This document shows positions 35,981-44,662 of a stretch of 64,000 nt of DNA, piece by piece. The stretch comes from Prevotella fusca JCM 17724 (GTDB lineage: Bacteria; Bacteroidota; Bacteroidia; Bacteroidales; Bacteroidaceae): NCBI RefSeq assembly GCF_001262015.1, contig NZ_CP012074.1:702501-766500 (forward strand), given 5' to 3'. The notes beneath the pieces are model-generated. The model was not told where the DNA came from. It worked only from the letters and a program-made list of their open reading frames with translations, and searched no databases. Each line of letters begins with the position of its first letter. Within the stretch, counting starts at the first letter, position 1. A program made the translations under genes and the position numbers.

Positions 35981-36294
35981 ATGAAAAAGAAACTTATAGC
36001 TATGTGTTTATTGTCAATCTTTGTTTTCGTTATTGGCAGAATAGCTTATAACAGCTTTATGCTTAATTCATATTATAGTCATGGGGATGAACTAATTGCT
36101 AAGATAGAAAAATACAAAATAGATAGACGGACTTATCCACTTTCTTCAGACTCAATAGGAATAAAGGAATATGATTTTTAGGTGGAGGTCTTATATATAA
36201 GAATCTTCCTTTTAGATATTCCTGTGTCGGTATAGGTGACTTCCGCTTGGCATTCGAGCATGGTTCATTACTCTATACCTATTCCCATTATTAA
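35981..36294 (+). pseudogene. Frameshifted secreted/membrane protein, possible orphan immunity protein 3
   Basis: Starts MKKKLIAMCLLSIFVFVIGRIAYNSF (one N-terminal hydrophobic helix) and runs to a stop at 36181. A second frame continues at once with GGGLIYKNLPFRYS ... LLYTYSHY to a stop at 36294. Restoring one T in the TTTTT run before 36179 joins both into about 104 aa. Either a genuine mutation, a phase-variable tract, or a sequencing error. The YPLSSDSIGI region recalls pilin-like immunity proteins linked to Rhs systems. Confidence 0.65.
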
Positions 36295-36317
36295 GGAAGT
36301 GGGGCAAGGACTTAGAC

Positions 36318-36617
36318 TTAGATACCTAAAGTTTCCCACCCCTTAATCATGCGATAGAAACAGTTCTTGGCATGATTTGAAAGCTCATATATCTTATGCT
36401 TGCATATGCGGTGGATGCTCTCACAGACAATGCGGAAGAGGCAAAGAGAAAGAATCAACTCCGAAGCGCAGACCCCGTCCTGTTTCTCCAATGACAGGCG
36501 AGATAACAGGTGACCGATGCCAAACTTGCCAAAAAGATGAAATAAATCATCACTCATTCGGTTTTTAACACTCAAAAGCTTGGACAACTCGCTTATTTTC
36601 TCTATTTTTGCTTCCAT
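36318..36617 (-). pseudogene. Truncated IS4-type transposase N-terminus
   Basis: 99 codons beginning MEAKIEKISELSKLLSVKNR and KFGIGHLLSRLSLEKQDG, which recall the N-terminus of a family of Bacteroidetes IS4-like transposases (from memory). Homology stops at NCFYRMI; the last codons (GWETLG) are simply the terminal inverted repeat. The catalytic DDE part is missing. Confidence 0.65.
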
Positions 36618-36729
36618 AACAGTTTTGTTGTTTTGTCTTTAAAATCAGTTCTTTAGCGATTACTAATTTACAAAGAAAATTCGACAAACTGTTATTTTCC
36701 TATCTATTTATTAGGGTGGGAAACTTTAG
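36326..36729 (-). mobile_element. Internally deleted insertion sequence with 16-bp inverted ends
   Basis: Perfect inverted repeats CTAAAGTTTCCCACCC (36326-36341) and its complement (36714-36729) bracket about 400 bp with only the transposase N-terminus. No clear target duplication, so the flanks may have been rearranged. Confidence 0.8.
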
Positions 36730-36975
36730 TTATTAAAAAAGACAAAAGGAATTCCAACAGGACAGGACGCTGGAGATTTTATACTGAAGACGGAAGGAAC
36801 CATTATGGTGTCCTATGAGGATAAAGATTATCAGAAAGGAATTTTTATAATGGAAGGATTCCCGCTAATGGGGATTATGATAAATATACTTATCAATGAA
36901 TATTATTTATCTGGATTTACTCATCGATTAAAGAACATTCCCTTTATTGGCAGTTCCTGTTCTCAACTACCCTGA
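36730..36975 (+). pseudogene. Open fragment without start
   Basis: An 81-codon open stretch beginning at the IS end (KTKGIPTGQDAGDFILKTEG) with no proper start codon before GTIMVSYEDKDYQKG. Probably the 3' part of a gene cut by the IS. Not recognised. The segment 36976-37219 after it holds nothing I can support. Confidence 0.4.
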
Positions 36976-37219
36976 TGACGATAAAAAATCCCACATCCCA
37001 CCCTCGTCAGATATGTTATAGTCAGCTTATGGTAATGCTATATGCAAAATGCTATGTACACCGTACGGTCCTTTTAGACATTATGTGCTGGGAAATGCTA
37101 CCTGCGAATGATCTTCAGAAACCCCGTACTCTGATGCTAAATTGGTTTTCAGCTCACACCTACAACATAATAAGACTACACCAAAAAATCTTTATGATAA
37201 CTTCTTACAACACAGAATA

Positions 37220-37675
37220 CTACTCTATTAATTCGGTTGTGAAGTTCAGAGCCTGAATCTTCATGTCAAGTTCGCGTAGTCGCTTAGACAGTTCGTCAAT
37301 CTGTTTGCCCAAAGCCTTGATGTCTATTGTAGTTACCAGTTTGATTTCCGACCGGCTGTAACGGTCTTGAGACTCGGATGCCTTGTTAAATATATCACGA
37401 AGAGCAGTGACACGCATAGAAAGCACATCACGTTCTGCCATCATCTCTGTAACGGTTCGCCCTTCGCTTACGGTGTTCATATTCGTCTTGTTAATCTTGA
37501 AGATCAGAGCAAAAAGGTCTTTCAAGCAAGCATCCATCTCCCCCATCAGTTCCGCTGGGTTTTCAGAAGGAATGTCACCCTCCTGAATACGAACATTGTT
37601 CAACACTCTGCTTTTGAGCTGTTCTATCTTCTTTTGCTTGTCCTTGCGGATAGCCAATGCTTCTGCTAATTTCAT
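37220..37675 (-). CDS. DIP1984-family protein
   Basis: Function unknown; the family is also called septicolysin-like in places. The N-terminus MKLAEALAIRKDKQKKIEQLKSR is the usual start, so I take ATG at 37675 rather than 37684. The chain of 151 aa is helical and charged, with long amphipathic stretches likely to form a coiled coil. It starts 19 bp after the DUF2130 gene and is co-transcribed with it. A distal position next to the Rhs remnant may be chance. Confidence 0.82.
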   Translation of the reverse strand: MKLAEALAIRKDKQKKIEQLKSRVLNNVRIQEGDIPSENPAELMGEMDACLKDLFALIFKINKTNMNTVSEGRTVTEMMAERDVLSMRVTALRDIFNKASESQDRYSRSEIKLVTTIDIKALGKQIDELSKRLRELDMKIQALNFTTELIE

Positions 37676-37694
37676 TTCTATCAATTTTTAACTG

Positions 37695-39089
37695 TTATTC
37701 CATTGTTATCTGATTGTTCTTACGTGCTTCATCAAACTTAGCTTTCATCGTTGGATTCTTGTAGGTCAGTTTGCGTATGGTGAGGTCGTCAGTATCTTGG
37801 TTGGATAGGCGTAGATAGTTCTCGCTACCGACAAGTTCCTCACGTATCTTTTGAAGTTTGGTAATTGTAGCATCAATATCCTTAATGGCATCATTGAATT
37901 TCTTGGAGGCAAGCTCATAATGACGACCGAACTTGGACTTGAAGTCTTCTATCTTGCTTTCAAAGTTGGTGACATCCACTTCTTTACTCTGTGCAAGAAT
38001 AAGTTGCTTCTTATACTCCAAACTCTTTTTCGATGTCTGTACAAGTAGATTGATGAATGGTACAAAGAACTGCGGACGGATAACATACATCTTCGGATAG
38101 AGATGACTCTTGTTTACGATTCCTGTGTTATAGAGCTCGTTATCAGCTTCCAGAAGACTGACTAATACAGCGAACTCACAGCCTTTCTTTTTGCGGTCAT
38201 CATCAAGTTTCTTCAGGAAATCTTCATTCTTGTGCTTGGTGGCAGTAGTATCCATCTCATTCTTCATCTCAAACATAATGGATATATACTCTGCACCATC
38301 TTCTGAAGCACGAAAAATGAAATCACCCTTTGTGCCATCACTTGCATCATTATCCTTATCGAAGTAGGCATTAGGCATCATGGGGCGAATATACTGATCG
38401 AATTCAATACTACAGTGTTGCTCCAGTGTTTCACCAACCATCTTGGTAGACATCTTGGTTTTCAAGTCTTTATAGTAGTCTACCTGTTCCTGCTTCATGC
38501 GAAGTTCGTTCTCATGGTGTTGGATGAGTGATGCCTCGTGAAGCTGTGCCTCACGCTTCTCCAGTTCGGCAGCAGAACGAAGTTGAGAGATTTCCGTATC
38601 CTTTGCCTGAACTTCCTTCTGAGCTTTGTTACGCTCTTCCATAATCGCAAGCTGCAACTTAGAGTCATTCTGTTCTATGGTTGAGTTGAGCCTTGAAATT
38701 TGCTGGTCTTTCTCTGCCAAAGCAATAGTCAACTCGTTCTTCTTTTGTGCAGCGATATTCTCCAACTGTGTTTTAAGAACTTCTATCTCAGCCGAGAGTG
38801 CACTCTTCAACTTTGTGAGTTCATTTTCTTTCTCACTCTTCAGGCGTTCAATCTCTGCATCCTTGGCACCTATCTCAATCTCTTTCTTGGAGAGTTGGTG
38901 CTGGAAAGACTGTTCCGTCTTAGCTGTAGCCAAGGCTTGCTCTGCTTTGTGTTGTTCACGAAGTTCTGCTATGCGACGGTCAACTTCCTCATTAAATGCT
39001 GTGTTCTTAACCTGATTAACGATGGAGGCATAGTCAGCTTCGTCGACAGTGAATGCCTTATGACAGTTGGGGCATATTAATTCTTTCAT
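37695..39089 (-). CDS. DUF2130 coiled-coil protein with nuclease-like core
   Basis: 464 aa. N-terminal CPNC motif (one half of a zinc knuckle), then a coiled coil at about 30-215 rich in Glu/Lys/Gln, then the DUF2130 domain. Within it, GDFIFR followed by ISIMFEMKNEMD matches the D...E-x-K spacing of PD-(D/E)XK nucleases, and KKKGCEFAVLVS could be the next strand. The biological role is not established. First gene of a pair with the DIP1984-family gene. Confidence 0.82.
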   Translation of the reverse strand: MKELICPNCHKAFTVDEADYASIVNQVKNTAFNEEVDRRIAELREQHKAEQALATAKTEQSFQHQLSKKEIEIGAKDAEIERLKSEKENELTKLKSALSAEIEVLKTQLENIAAQKKNELTIALAEKDQQISRLNSTIEQNDSKLQLAIMEERNKAQKEVQAKDTEISQLRSAAELEKREAQLHEASLIQHHENELRMKQEQVDYYKDLKTKMSTKMVGETLEQHCSIEFDQYIRPMMPNAYFDKDNDASDGTKGDFIFRASEDGAEYISIMFEMKNEMDTTATKHKNEDFLKKLDDDRKKKGCEFAVLVSLLEADNELYNTGIVNKSHLYPKMYVIRPQFFVPFINLLVQTSKKSLEYKKQLILAQSKEVDVTNFESKIEDFKSKFGRHYELASKKFNDAIKDIDATITKLQKIREELVGSENYLRLSNQDTDDLTIRKLTYKNPTMKAKFDEARKNNQITME

Positions 39090-39544
39090 GAATGTAATGT
39101 CTTTATATCTTTATTGTCTACCAACAGAATTCTGAATATCAAGGATTCTTGTAGTTTATCGTCTCTCGCTCTGTATCAACTTTTACTTTAGCCTTTGTAT
39201 AAATAAAACAGATGCGAATATACGAAATTATTTGCTAATTTCAGATAATCACAAGAGAAAATCATCAACAGCATACTAAAATTCTATGATTATATATCTT
39301 TATCCGAATAGTCTTGCCCGTTTTACTTCTGTCACCGTGTTTTGTAATCATCTGATTGTCTGACTGTTGCAAATTTGACTTTTAATGGTCTTTTTTATGT
39401 TTGAAAGCTATTTCTGATTGATATTTTGTAAAATCAGAAGAACAAAAGAACGTTGATAACAAGAAAAAAGAGGTTCATCCGTTAAATGAGTGGACACTTT
39501 TCGTATAATAGCTTTAACAAAAGAACCGAAGTTATGCATTATAC
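39090..39544. other. Intergenic region
   Basis: AT-rich upstream region of the DUF2130 gene. A fragment at 39354-39376 (CTGACTGTTGCAAATT) is an inverted match to the leader preceding the T1 arrays. No gene seen. Confidence 0.45.
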
Positions 39545-39580
39545 AAAAAGACAGCCAAGACAGTCTTGGCTGTCTTTTTT
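39545..39580. terminator. Bidirectional intrinsic terminator without a neighbouring gene
   Basis: AAAAAGACAGCCAAGAC / GTCTTGGCTGTCTTTTT, T-run on both strands. Confidence 0.85.
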
Positions 39581-39684
39581 ATTATCATCCTCCGACACAG
39601 AAAACCTTTTCATGTCAATACTTTGAAAAGCGCAGACAACAGATTGAAAAATCATGACATAATTCCGGATAAAACATCTACAGA
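39545..39684 (-). ncRNA. Candidate small RNA sRNA-2 (about 140 nt)
   Basis: Minus-strand unit with a promoter at 39691-39722 and a bidirectional terminator at 39545-39580. No adjacent gene would use this terminator. Only very short frames occur inside. Supported by signals alone. Confidence 0.42.
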
Positions 39685-39690
39685 TAAAGG

Positions 39691-39722
39691 CAAAAATACG
39701 CATAAAAAAGCAACTTCGCAAC
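39691..39722 (-). promoter_or_regulatory. Promoter of candidate sRNA-2
   Basis: Minus strand GTTG (39719-39722), 20 nt, TATTTTTG (39691-39698). Confidence 0.55.
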
Positions 39723-39749
39723 CAACAGGAAATCAGTTAGTTATAAAGC

Positions 39750-39859
39750 CGTGCAAGAAAAGGTGCTTAATTGGACTTCAAAAGGGCGTTAGTTAGACCT
39801 CAAAAGGGCATCTATTGCAAGTCAATTGGGCGTCTTTTAGAAGCCAATAGAGCATATAT
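39750..39859 (+). repeat. T1 array c: five 22-bp units
   Basis: Unit starts at 39750, 39772, 39794, 39816 and 39838; each 22 bp. Units 2 and 3 share ACTTCAAAAGGGC / ACCTCAAAAGGGC. Almost the same sequence occurs inverted at 48676-48785. The rest of 39860-40090 holds no gene. Confidence 0.92.
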
Positions 39860-40094
39860 TGGTTTTGAGTTGCATGAAAATAGTTTACAGACTCCGATTG
39901 ACACGGGAATAAGTTGTTCATAGAAGACTGAAAGACATAGTAACGGGTAGACATCGTACTCATTTGCCTTTTCTGCATTTTATATTGTAGTTTATCCCCC
40001 CTTGTGAGACCATCTTATTTTGGATAGTCATACCATGCAAGCGTATAAGCCTTTATTCTATTTCCAATTCCATGCATTTAACGGAAGAACCAAA

Positions 40095-40126
40095 AAAGAG
40101 GAACATCCTTTAGGATATTCCTCTTT
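40095..40126 (-). terminator. Terminator of tRNA-Arg
   Basis: AAAGAGGA.CATCC / GGAT.TTCCTCTTT stem, directly after the tRNA on the minus strand, followed by TTTGGTT. Confidence 0.85.
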
Positions 40127-40136
40127 AAATTCTGAG

Positions 40137-40211
40137 TGATTCCGTTGGGATTCGAACCCAAGACCCACAGCTTAGAAGGCTGTTGCTCTAATCCAACTGA
40201 GCTACGGAACC
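40137..40211 (-). tRNA. tRNA-Arg (TCT)
   Basis: Minus-strand cloverleaf: acceptor GGTTCCG/CGGAATC, D-arm AGCTCAGTTGGATT, anticodon loop CTTCTAA (TCT), T-arm TTGGGTTCGAATCCCAA. CCA not encoded. Confidence 0.96.
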
Positions 40212-40223
40212 ATCATGCGGGTG

Positions 40224-40255
40224 CAAAGGTACGGATTTTATTCGGTTCTGCCAAA
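40224..40255 (-). promoter_or_regulatory. Promoter of tRNA-Arg
   Basis: Minus strand TTTG (40252-40255), 20 nt, TACCTTTG (40224-40231); perfect. Confidence 0.88.
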
Positions 40256-40299
40256 TTCCGTTCCATCAAATTTCGTGCCACCAAACTATCAAATATAGT

Positions 40300-41982
40300 T
40301 TATTTGTACTTCTGTAGGAATGTGTCAGCTTGCGCATTGCCAAGTTCCTTAGCCTTTTGAATATTCTTGAGACCTTCTTCTTTCTGTTTGCTTTCACATT
40401 GTGCAATACCCAGAATAAGATGAGCATCAGGCTGAGATGCATCAAGCTGGATTGCTTGTTGAGCAGCACTGATAGCAGCATCTACCTTGTTCAGACGTAA
40501 GAGGAGGCTACCAGCCTCTGTTGGATATAATGCTTCTTTAGGGTCAAGTCGTGATGCAATGAGGATATCCTGCAGGGCTTGCTGCCACATGCGCCCCTTC
40601 ACTTCACACTGTTCCCGCATATAATAAAAAGCTGCTCCAAGGCGTCCTTGATTAAAATATTCATACGTATAATAGTCCTGCACCGCTTTACGATACTCCC
40701 CCATCTTCTCCAACTGCTGACCACGTGTATAGAAATAAGGTGCAGAAGTTGACACGTATGGTGTGTCACAAAGTTCGATGCTCTTATTGAGCAAGTCGAG
40801 AATTTCCTGATCAGTAGCTCCCAAGTGCTGACGACTCTGCGCCATCTCCAAATAAAGTTCAGAATTATTGAACTTAGTCTTGGTCAGTGCATCAAACTCA
40901 CTGTAGGCTTTTGCATAATCACCCTTTGCAAAGATAATCTGTGCCTGAAGGTGACGATAGGCATCATTTGCTTTCACAGTTTGAGCTTTCTGAATTTCGT
41001 CCAAGGCTTTATCAAGTGTCCATCCTGCTGCCTTGGTATTCTCTTCAAGCACGGGAAGAACTGTATTGTGATAAACAAGACGGGCGTAGTTGTAGTGTGC
41101 TTCATCCTTTGCCGTAACTTTCGCAACAGCAGTCTGTAATGTTTTGTCAGCATTGGCTATCTCACCCTTTCCAATCTGCATGTTCGCCAACGCATAGTAC
41201 CCATCGTTTGCTTGTGGGAACTTTGCAATAAAATCATTGATAACAGCTTCATGAACATTTGCTGGTTTCTCAGAAGAGAGCATCAGAGCCACAACAGCTT
41301 CCTCGATGGTGTTGGGCAGTCCTATGCGAATACCACTCTGTCGAAGGGTCATGTCATTCTGTGACAATCCTTTCAGAATAAAGTCTTTAGCATAATTTGC
41401 ATCTGTCGCACTCTGTGAATCACCTGATGTATTGAACAGACCGACAACCTGTCCTTTAGCGTTAAAGACAGGTGAACCATTTAACTTATCAGTTGCAGAA
41501 GAAGCCAGAATAGAATAGTTGTACTTATCCATGAACTTCTCAACATTTGACACATTAGCTTTTACTGCGCTGCCACTCTGTGTCATAGGAGTAACCCATA
41601 CTTCTTCACCAGCAGGAACGGCACTTGCCAAAGGAGCAGCGGTGGTTTTCCCACTCACTTGGAACTTTGCTATATCATAAATCTCATTGGCTCCAAGCAG
41701 ACATTCCACGTCGTGTTTCTGCCCTTTTGCATCAATAATAACAGCTTTATCAGCCCCTATAAAGGGTTTCCAAGGACTTACGGCAATACCATCCGCACTG
41801 ATACAAACGCCATTTGAAGTTGCCTGAATACTGCCGTCTGCTTTAAAGGTTGTCAATGTAAAGGCAGCATTCGCTGCTTTCTTCACAGCACCAGGCTGAG
41901 CGAAAATGCTATTCGAAACACCCAGTACGAGGGCAATGATCAAAATTAAAGTTCTCAGTTTCATGTTCATTCTTTCTTTCAT
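40300..41982 (-). CDS. Exported trypsin-like (pseudo)protease with TPR domain
   Basis: Periplasmic protein of 560 aa. Signal peptide ends near FAQ-PGAV (Met at 41982 or 41964 may start it). Residues about 35-215 follow a trypsin-like fold: the Asp region EIYDIAKFQV and the Ser region KLNGSPVFNAKGQVVGLF are present, but where the catalytic His is expected the sequence reads ADGIAVSPWKPF, with no His. The oxyanion GxSGG is also altered (NGSP). The C-terminal half has five or more TPR-like repeats (for example AAISAAQQAIQLDASQPDAH). Likely a scaffold or binding protein rather than a protease. Last gene of the dnaN run, 21 bp after recN. Confidence 0.82.
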   Translation of the reverse strand: MKERMNMKLRTLILIIALVLGVSNSIFAQPGAVKKAANAAFTLTTFKADGSIQATSNGVCISADGIAVSPWKPFIGADKAVIIDAKGQKHDVECLLGANEIYDIAKFQVSGKTTAAPLASAVPAGEEVWVTPMTQSGSAVKANVSNVEKFMDKYNYSILASSATDKLNGSPVFNAKGQVVGLFNTSGDSQSATDANYAKDFILKGLSQNDMTLRQSGIRIGLPNTIEEAVVALMLSSEKPANVHEAVINDFIAKFPQANDGYYALANMQIGKGEIANADKTLQTAVAKVTAKDEAHYNYARLVYHNTVLPVLEENTKAAGWTLDKALDEIQKAQTVKANDAYRHLQAQIIFAKGDYAKAYSEFDALTKTKFNNSELYLEMAQSRQHLGATDQEILDLLNKSIELCDTPYVSTSAPYFYTRGQQLEKMGEYRKAVQDYYTYEYFNQGRLGAAFYYMREQCEVKGRMWQQALQDILIASRLDPKEALYPTEAGSLLLRLNKVDAAISAAQQAIQLDASQPDAHLILGIAQCESKQKEEGLKNIQKAKELGNAQADTFLQKYK

Positions 41983-42003
41983 TGTATATTTTAGTAAGGC
42001 ATA

Positions 42004-43683
42004 TTACTTCTTCTTGATTAAATCTAATAATTCACGGGCATTCTGCAAAGCAGCGTCAGAGACGTCAGCACCCGAAAGCATCTGGGCAATCTCGCTTACA
42101 CGCTGTTCTTTATTCAATTCACACATGTGGCTGCGAGTTCCTTCTACAGTCTCCTCTTTCTCAACTTTATAATGTGAACTACCCAAAGCTGCAATTTGTG
42201 GAAGATGAGTAATAGAAATTACCTGGCGATTGTTATTACCCATTTCCTGCATGATAAGTGCCATTTTCTGAGCAATCTTACCACTCACTCCTGTATCAAT
42301 CTCGTCAAAGATAATCGTTGGCAGCTTTACAGCCCCACTTACCATAGCCTTCAATGACAACATCACACGTGCAATCTCACCACCTGAAGCCACCTGTGCA
42401 ACTGGTTCCATAGCCGTACTTGTGTTAGCAGAGAAAAGGAACTGGACCTTGTCAGCACCATCCAATGACAAAGGTTTAGGCGACAACTCAACCTTAAACC
42501 TAACATTAGGGATGCCCAGTGGTATAAGTCGGCTACTCATCTGCTCCTCAACAGTCTTGATAGCCTTGCGTCTGAGCCCCGTCAACTTCTCAGCTTGCTT
42601 TTCACAGGCTGCCAGTTTCGTCTTTACCTCCTGCTCCAGCAATTCCAGCTCCTCATCGCTGTTATCAATATTCTTCAGCTGTTCAGCTATATTATCACGA
42701 ATATCTATCAATTCTTTCTCTGTAGAAACATGGAACTTCTGCTCAAGTGCATTCAAAAGGTCAAGCTGTTGGTTGATGTTATCCAGACGAGAGGGGTCAA
42801 AGTCGATATTCTCAACTTCACTACCTACCTCGCCTGCTATATCCTTTAATTCTATATGCACTGACGATAAGCGTTGTGCGAGTTCCTGTGCCTTTGGATA
42901 AACCTTCTCGATGTTTCCAAGGCTATCCAGACTCTGTCCCAGCTTGCGGATAACTCCGTTGTCATCATCATTCAACAGATTATCAGCCTCATAGAAAGCA
43001 GTCTTGATATCTTCTGCATGAGAGAGTGTTTCACTCTCCTGCTCCAGTTCCTCCTGTCTGCCTTCTATCAGCCCTGCACTATCCAATTCGCTGAACTGGA
43101 AACGCATAAATTCTTCATTTTCCTGTGCTTTGGAAATCTGCTCCTTCACCTCTGACAGGCGTCGTTCTGCTTCTTTATAGTCTTGATAAGCTGAACGATA
43201 AGCCGTCAGTTCCTTATTATTCTGGGCAATGATGTCAACAACATTCAGCTGAAAATCATCCTTCTGCAACAACAGATTCTGATGTTGTGAGTGAATATCT
43301 ATAAGCTGTTCGCCCAATGCACGCATCATCTGAAGTGATACAGGTGTATCATTGATGAAAGCACGTGATTTGCCTGTAGCCGTCAACTCACGGCGGACGA
43401 TTGTATCATCGGGTTCAAAATCAATGTCATGCTCTTCAAAAAAAGGCTCAAAGCCATAGTTAGAGAGGTCGAAATGAGCTTCAATCGTACATTTCTTCTC
43501 CCCTTGTTTAATTTGCCTGCTATCAGCCCTATTGCCTAACAGCAAACCTATTGCACCAAGGATAATACTCTTTCCCGCACCCGTTTCACCAGTAATCACC
43601 GAGAACCCCGAGTGGAAAGCAATATCCAGCTGGTCTATTAATGTGAAGTTCTTTATATATAGATGTTTCAGCATATCTGACAA
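42004..43683 (-). CDS. recN: DNA repair ATPase RecN
   Basis: SMC-like protein that acts at double-strand breaks. Walker A GETGAGKS at 32-39, long coiled-coil arms (about 155-390, with many Glu/Gln heptads), ABC signature region VASGGEIARVMLSLK, and Walker B IIFDEIDTGVSG near the C-terminus. 559 aa, a normal length. Follows the DUF4835 gene by 52 bp in the dnaN-dnaQ-coaBC-DUF4835-recN run. Confidence 0.95.
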   Translation of the reverse strand: MSDMLKHLYIKNFTLIDQLDIAFHSGFSVITGETGAGKSIILGAIGLLLGNRADSRQIKQGEKKCTIEAHFDLSNYGFEPFFEEHDIDFEPDDTIVRRELTATGKSRAFINDTPVSLQMMRALGEQLIDIHSQHQNLLLQKDDFQLNVVDIIAQNNKELTAYRSAYQDYKEAERRLSEVKEQISKAQENEEFMRFQFSELDSAGLIEGRQEELEQESETLSHAEDIKTAFYEADNLLNDDDNGVIRKLGQSLDSLGNIEKVYPKAQELAQRLSSVHIELKDIAGEVGSEVENIDFDPSRLDNINQQLDLLNALEQKFHVSTEKELIDIRDNIAEQLKNIDNSDEELELLEQEVKTKLAACEKQAEKLTGLRRKAIKTVEEQMSSRLIPLGIPNVRFKVELSPKPLSLDGADKVQFLFSANTSTAMEPVAQVASGGEIARVMLSLKAMVSGAVKLPTIIFDEIDTGVSGKIAQKMALIMQEMGNNNRQVISITHLPQIAALGSSHYKVEKEETVEGTRSHMCELNKEQRVSEIAQMLSGADVSDAALQNARELLDLIKKK

Positions 43684-43735
43684 TTATTATAGTTGAAGTT
43701 AAGGTATATGAACGTATTGCGGTGTAATGAGGCTA

Positions 43736-44662
43736 CTATTGCTTGATTTTCTCCCATGTAATATTCTGGCTGGCATTGATTCCAAAGAGAATGTCATAGA
43801 CCAGTTCCTTTTCCTTTTGCGTACCTTTTCCCTTATAAATATTAGCCAGTTCATCTTTCTTATAGTCTGTCCATATCTGTGGCAACATACTTATAGGACG
43901 ATTCTCATGCGCTTTCTTCAGTCCGTTCTCCAAGGCTGTCGTTATATTTGTCCTGCCACGTTCAGCATTATTTGCCATCTCATCCAATCCTGTTCTGTAA
44001 TAATCATACTGCAACTGACGGAAAGGTTTCATGGCTCCATCAAGATAATCGTTGATAATAGCAAAGCGGTTACGTGAATTATCAAAAGCCTTCCACCCCG
44101 TGAAACTGAGGTTCTGCGCATTATTCGTCAGAATCATACAACGTTGCAGGATGTCTTCGCCCCCCATAGGGGAAAAAGAATCAAGATCTAATCCTATGAT
44201 AAGATAAGCATAATAGGCTATCAATGCCGTCAGTTGGTTATCGATATTCTCCTCATTGAACTCAATCTGGTCATACTGAGCAAAGGTAAAGTTGAAGTCA
44301 CCATCCTGATTATTGTAGAGCGTTGAAGTATAAGCTGCATTGTACACAGGGCGATTCGCCTGTATCAAAGCAGAACAGGTGAACATGTTGCTACCAGGGT
44401 CATACTTGTTTACGGTAATATTAAAGTTGCAGTTTATACGTTCGTTTCTTTGAAACTGATAATGAGTCCATTGACGAGTATTTATAAACTGCTCCAAAGT
44501 CTGCTGTAGATTCTCAAAGACCGATGCATCCGTGCCTTGAATCTGATTATGATTCACGGTTACTTTTGCATTCAATTCCTGTGCAGACAGTTCTCCCTTA
44601 GAGAACAGAAACAAGCTCATCAATAATATCACGAGCCACTTCTGTCTTTGGTTTCTTAGCAT
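43736..44662 (-). CDS. DUF4835 family exported protein
   Basis: Signal peptide at the N-terminus (WLVILLMSLFLFSKGELSAQ), then a beta-rich periplasmic domain starting LNAKVTVNHNQIQGTD. The family is widespread in Bacteroidetes next to coaBC and recN; some databases link it to type IX secretion (PorD), which I cannot verify here. The start ATG lies 65 bp inside the end of coaBC in another frame. 308 aa. Confidence 0.85.
   Translation of the reverse strand: MLRNQRQKWLVILLMSLFLFSKGELSAQELNAKVTVNHNQIQGTDASVFENLQQTLEQFINTRQWTHYQFQRNERINCNFNITVNKYDPGSNMFTCSALIQANRPVYNAAYTSTLYNNQDGDFNFTFAQYDQIEFNEENIDNQLTALIAYYAYLIIGLDLDSFSPMGGEDILQRCMILTNNAQNLSFTGWKAFDNSRNRFAIINDYLDGAMKPFRQLQYDYYRTGLDEMANNAERGRTNITTALENGLKKAHENRPISMLPQIWTDYKKDELANIYKGKGTQKEKELVYDILFGINASQNITWEKIKQ

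Noticed and set aside
36975..37256. 93-codon ORF after the IS derivative
   Set aside because: No recognisable features, overlaps the DIP1984-family 3' end; likely chance frame.
39539..39721. 60-codon minus-strand ORF over candidate sRNA-2
   Set aside because: It includes the terminator stem as codons; more likely non-coding.
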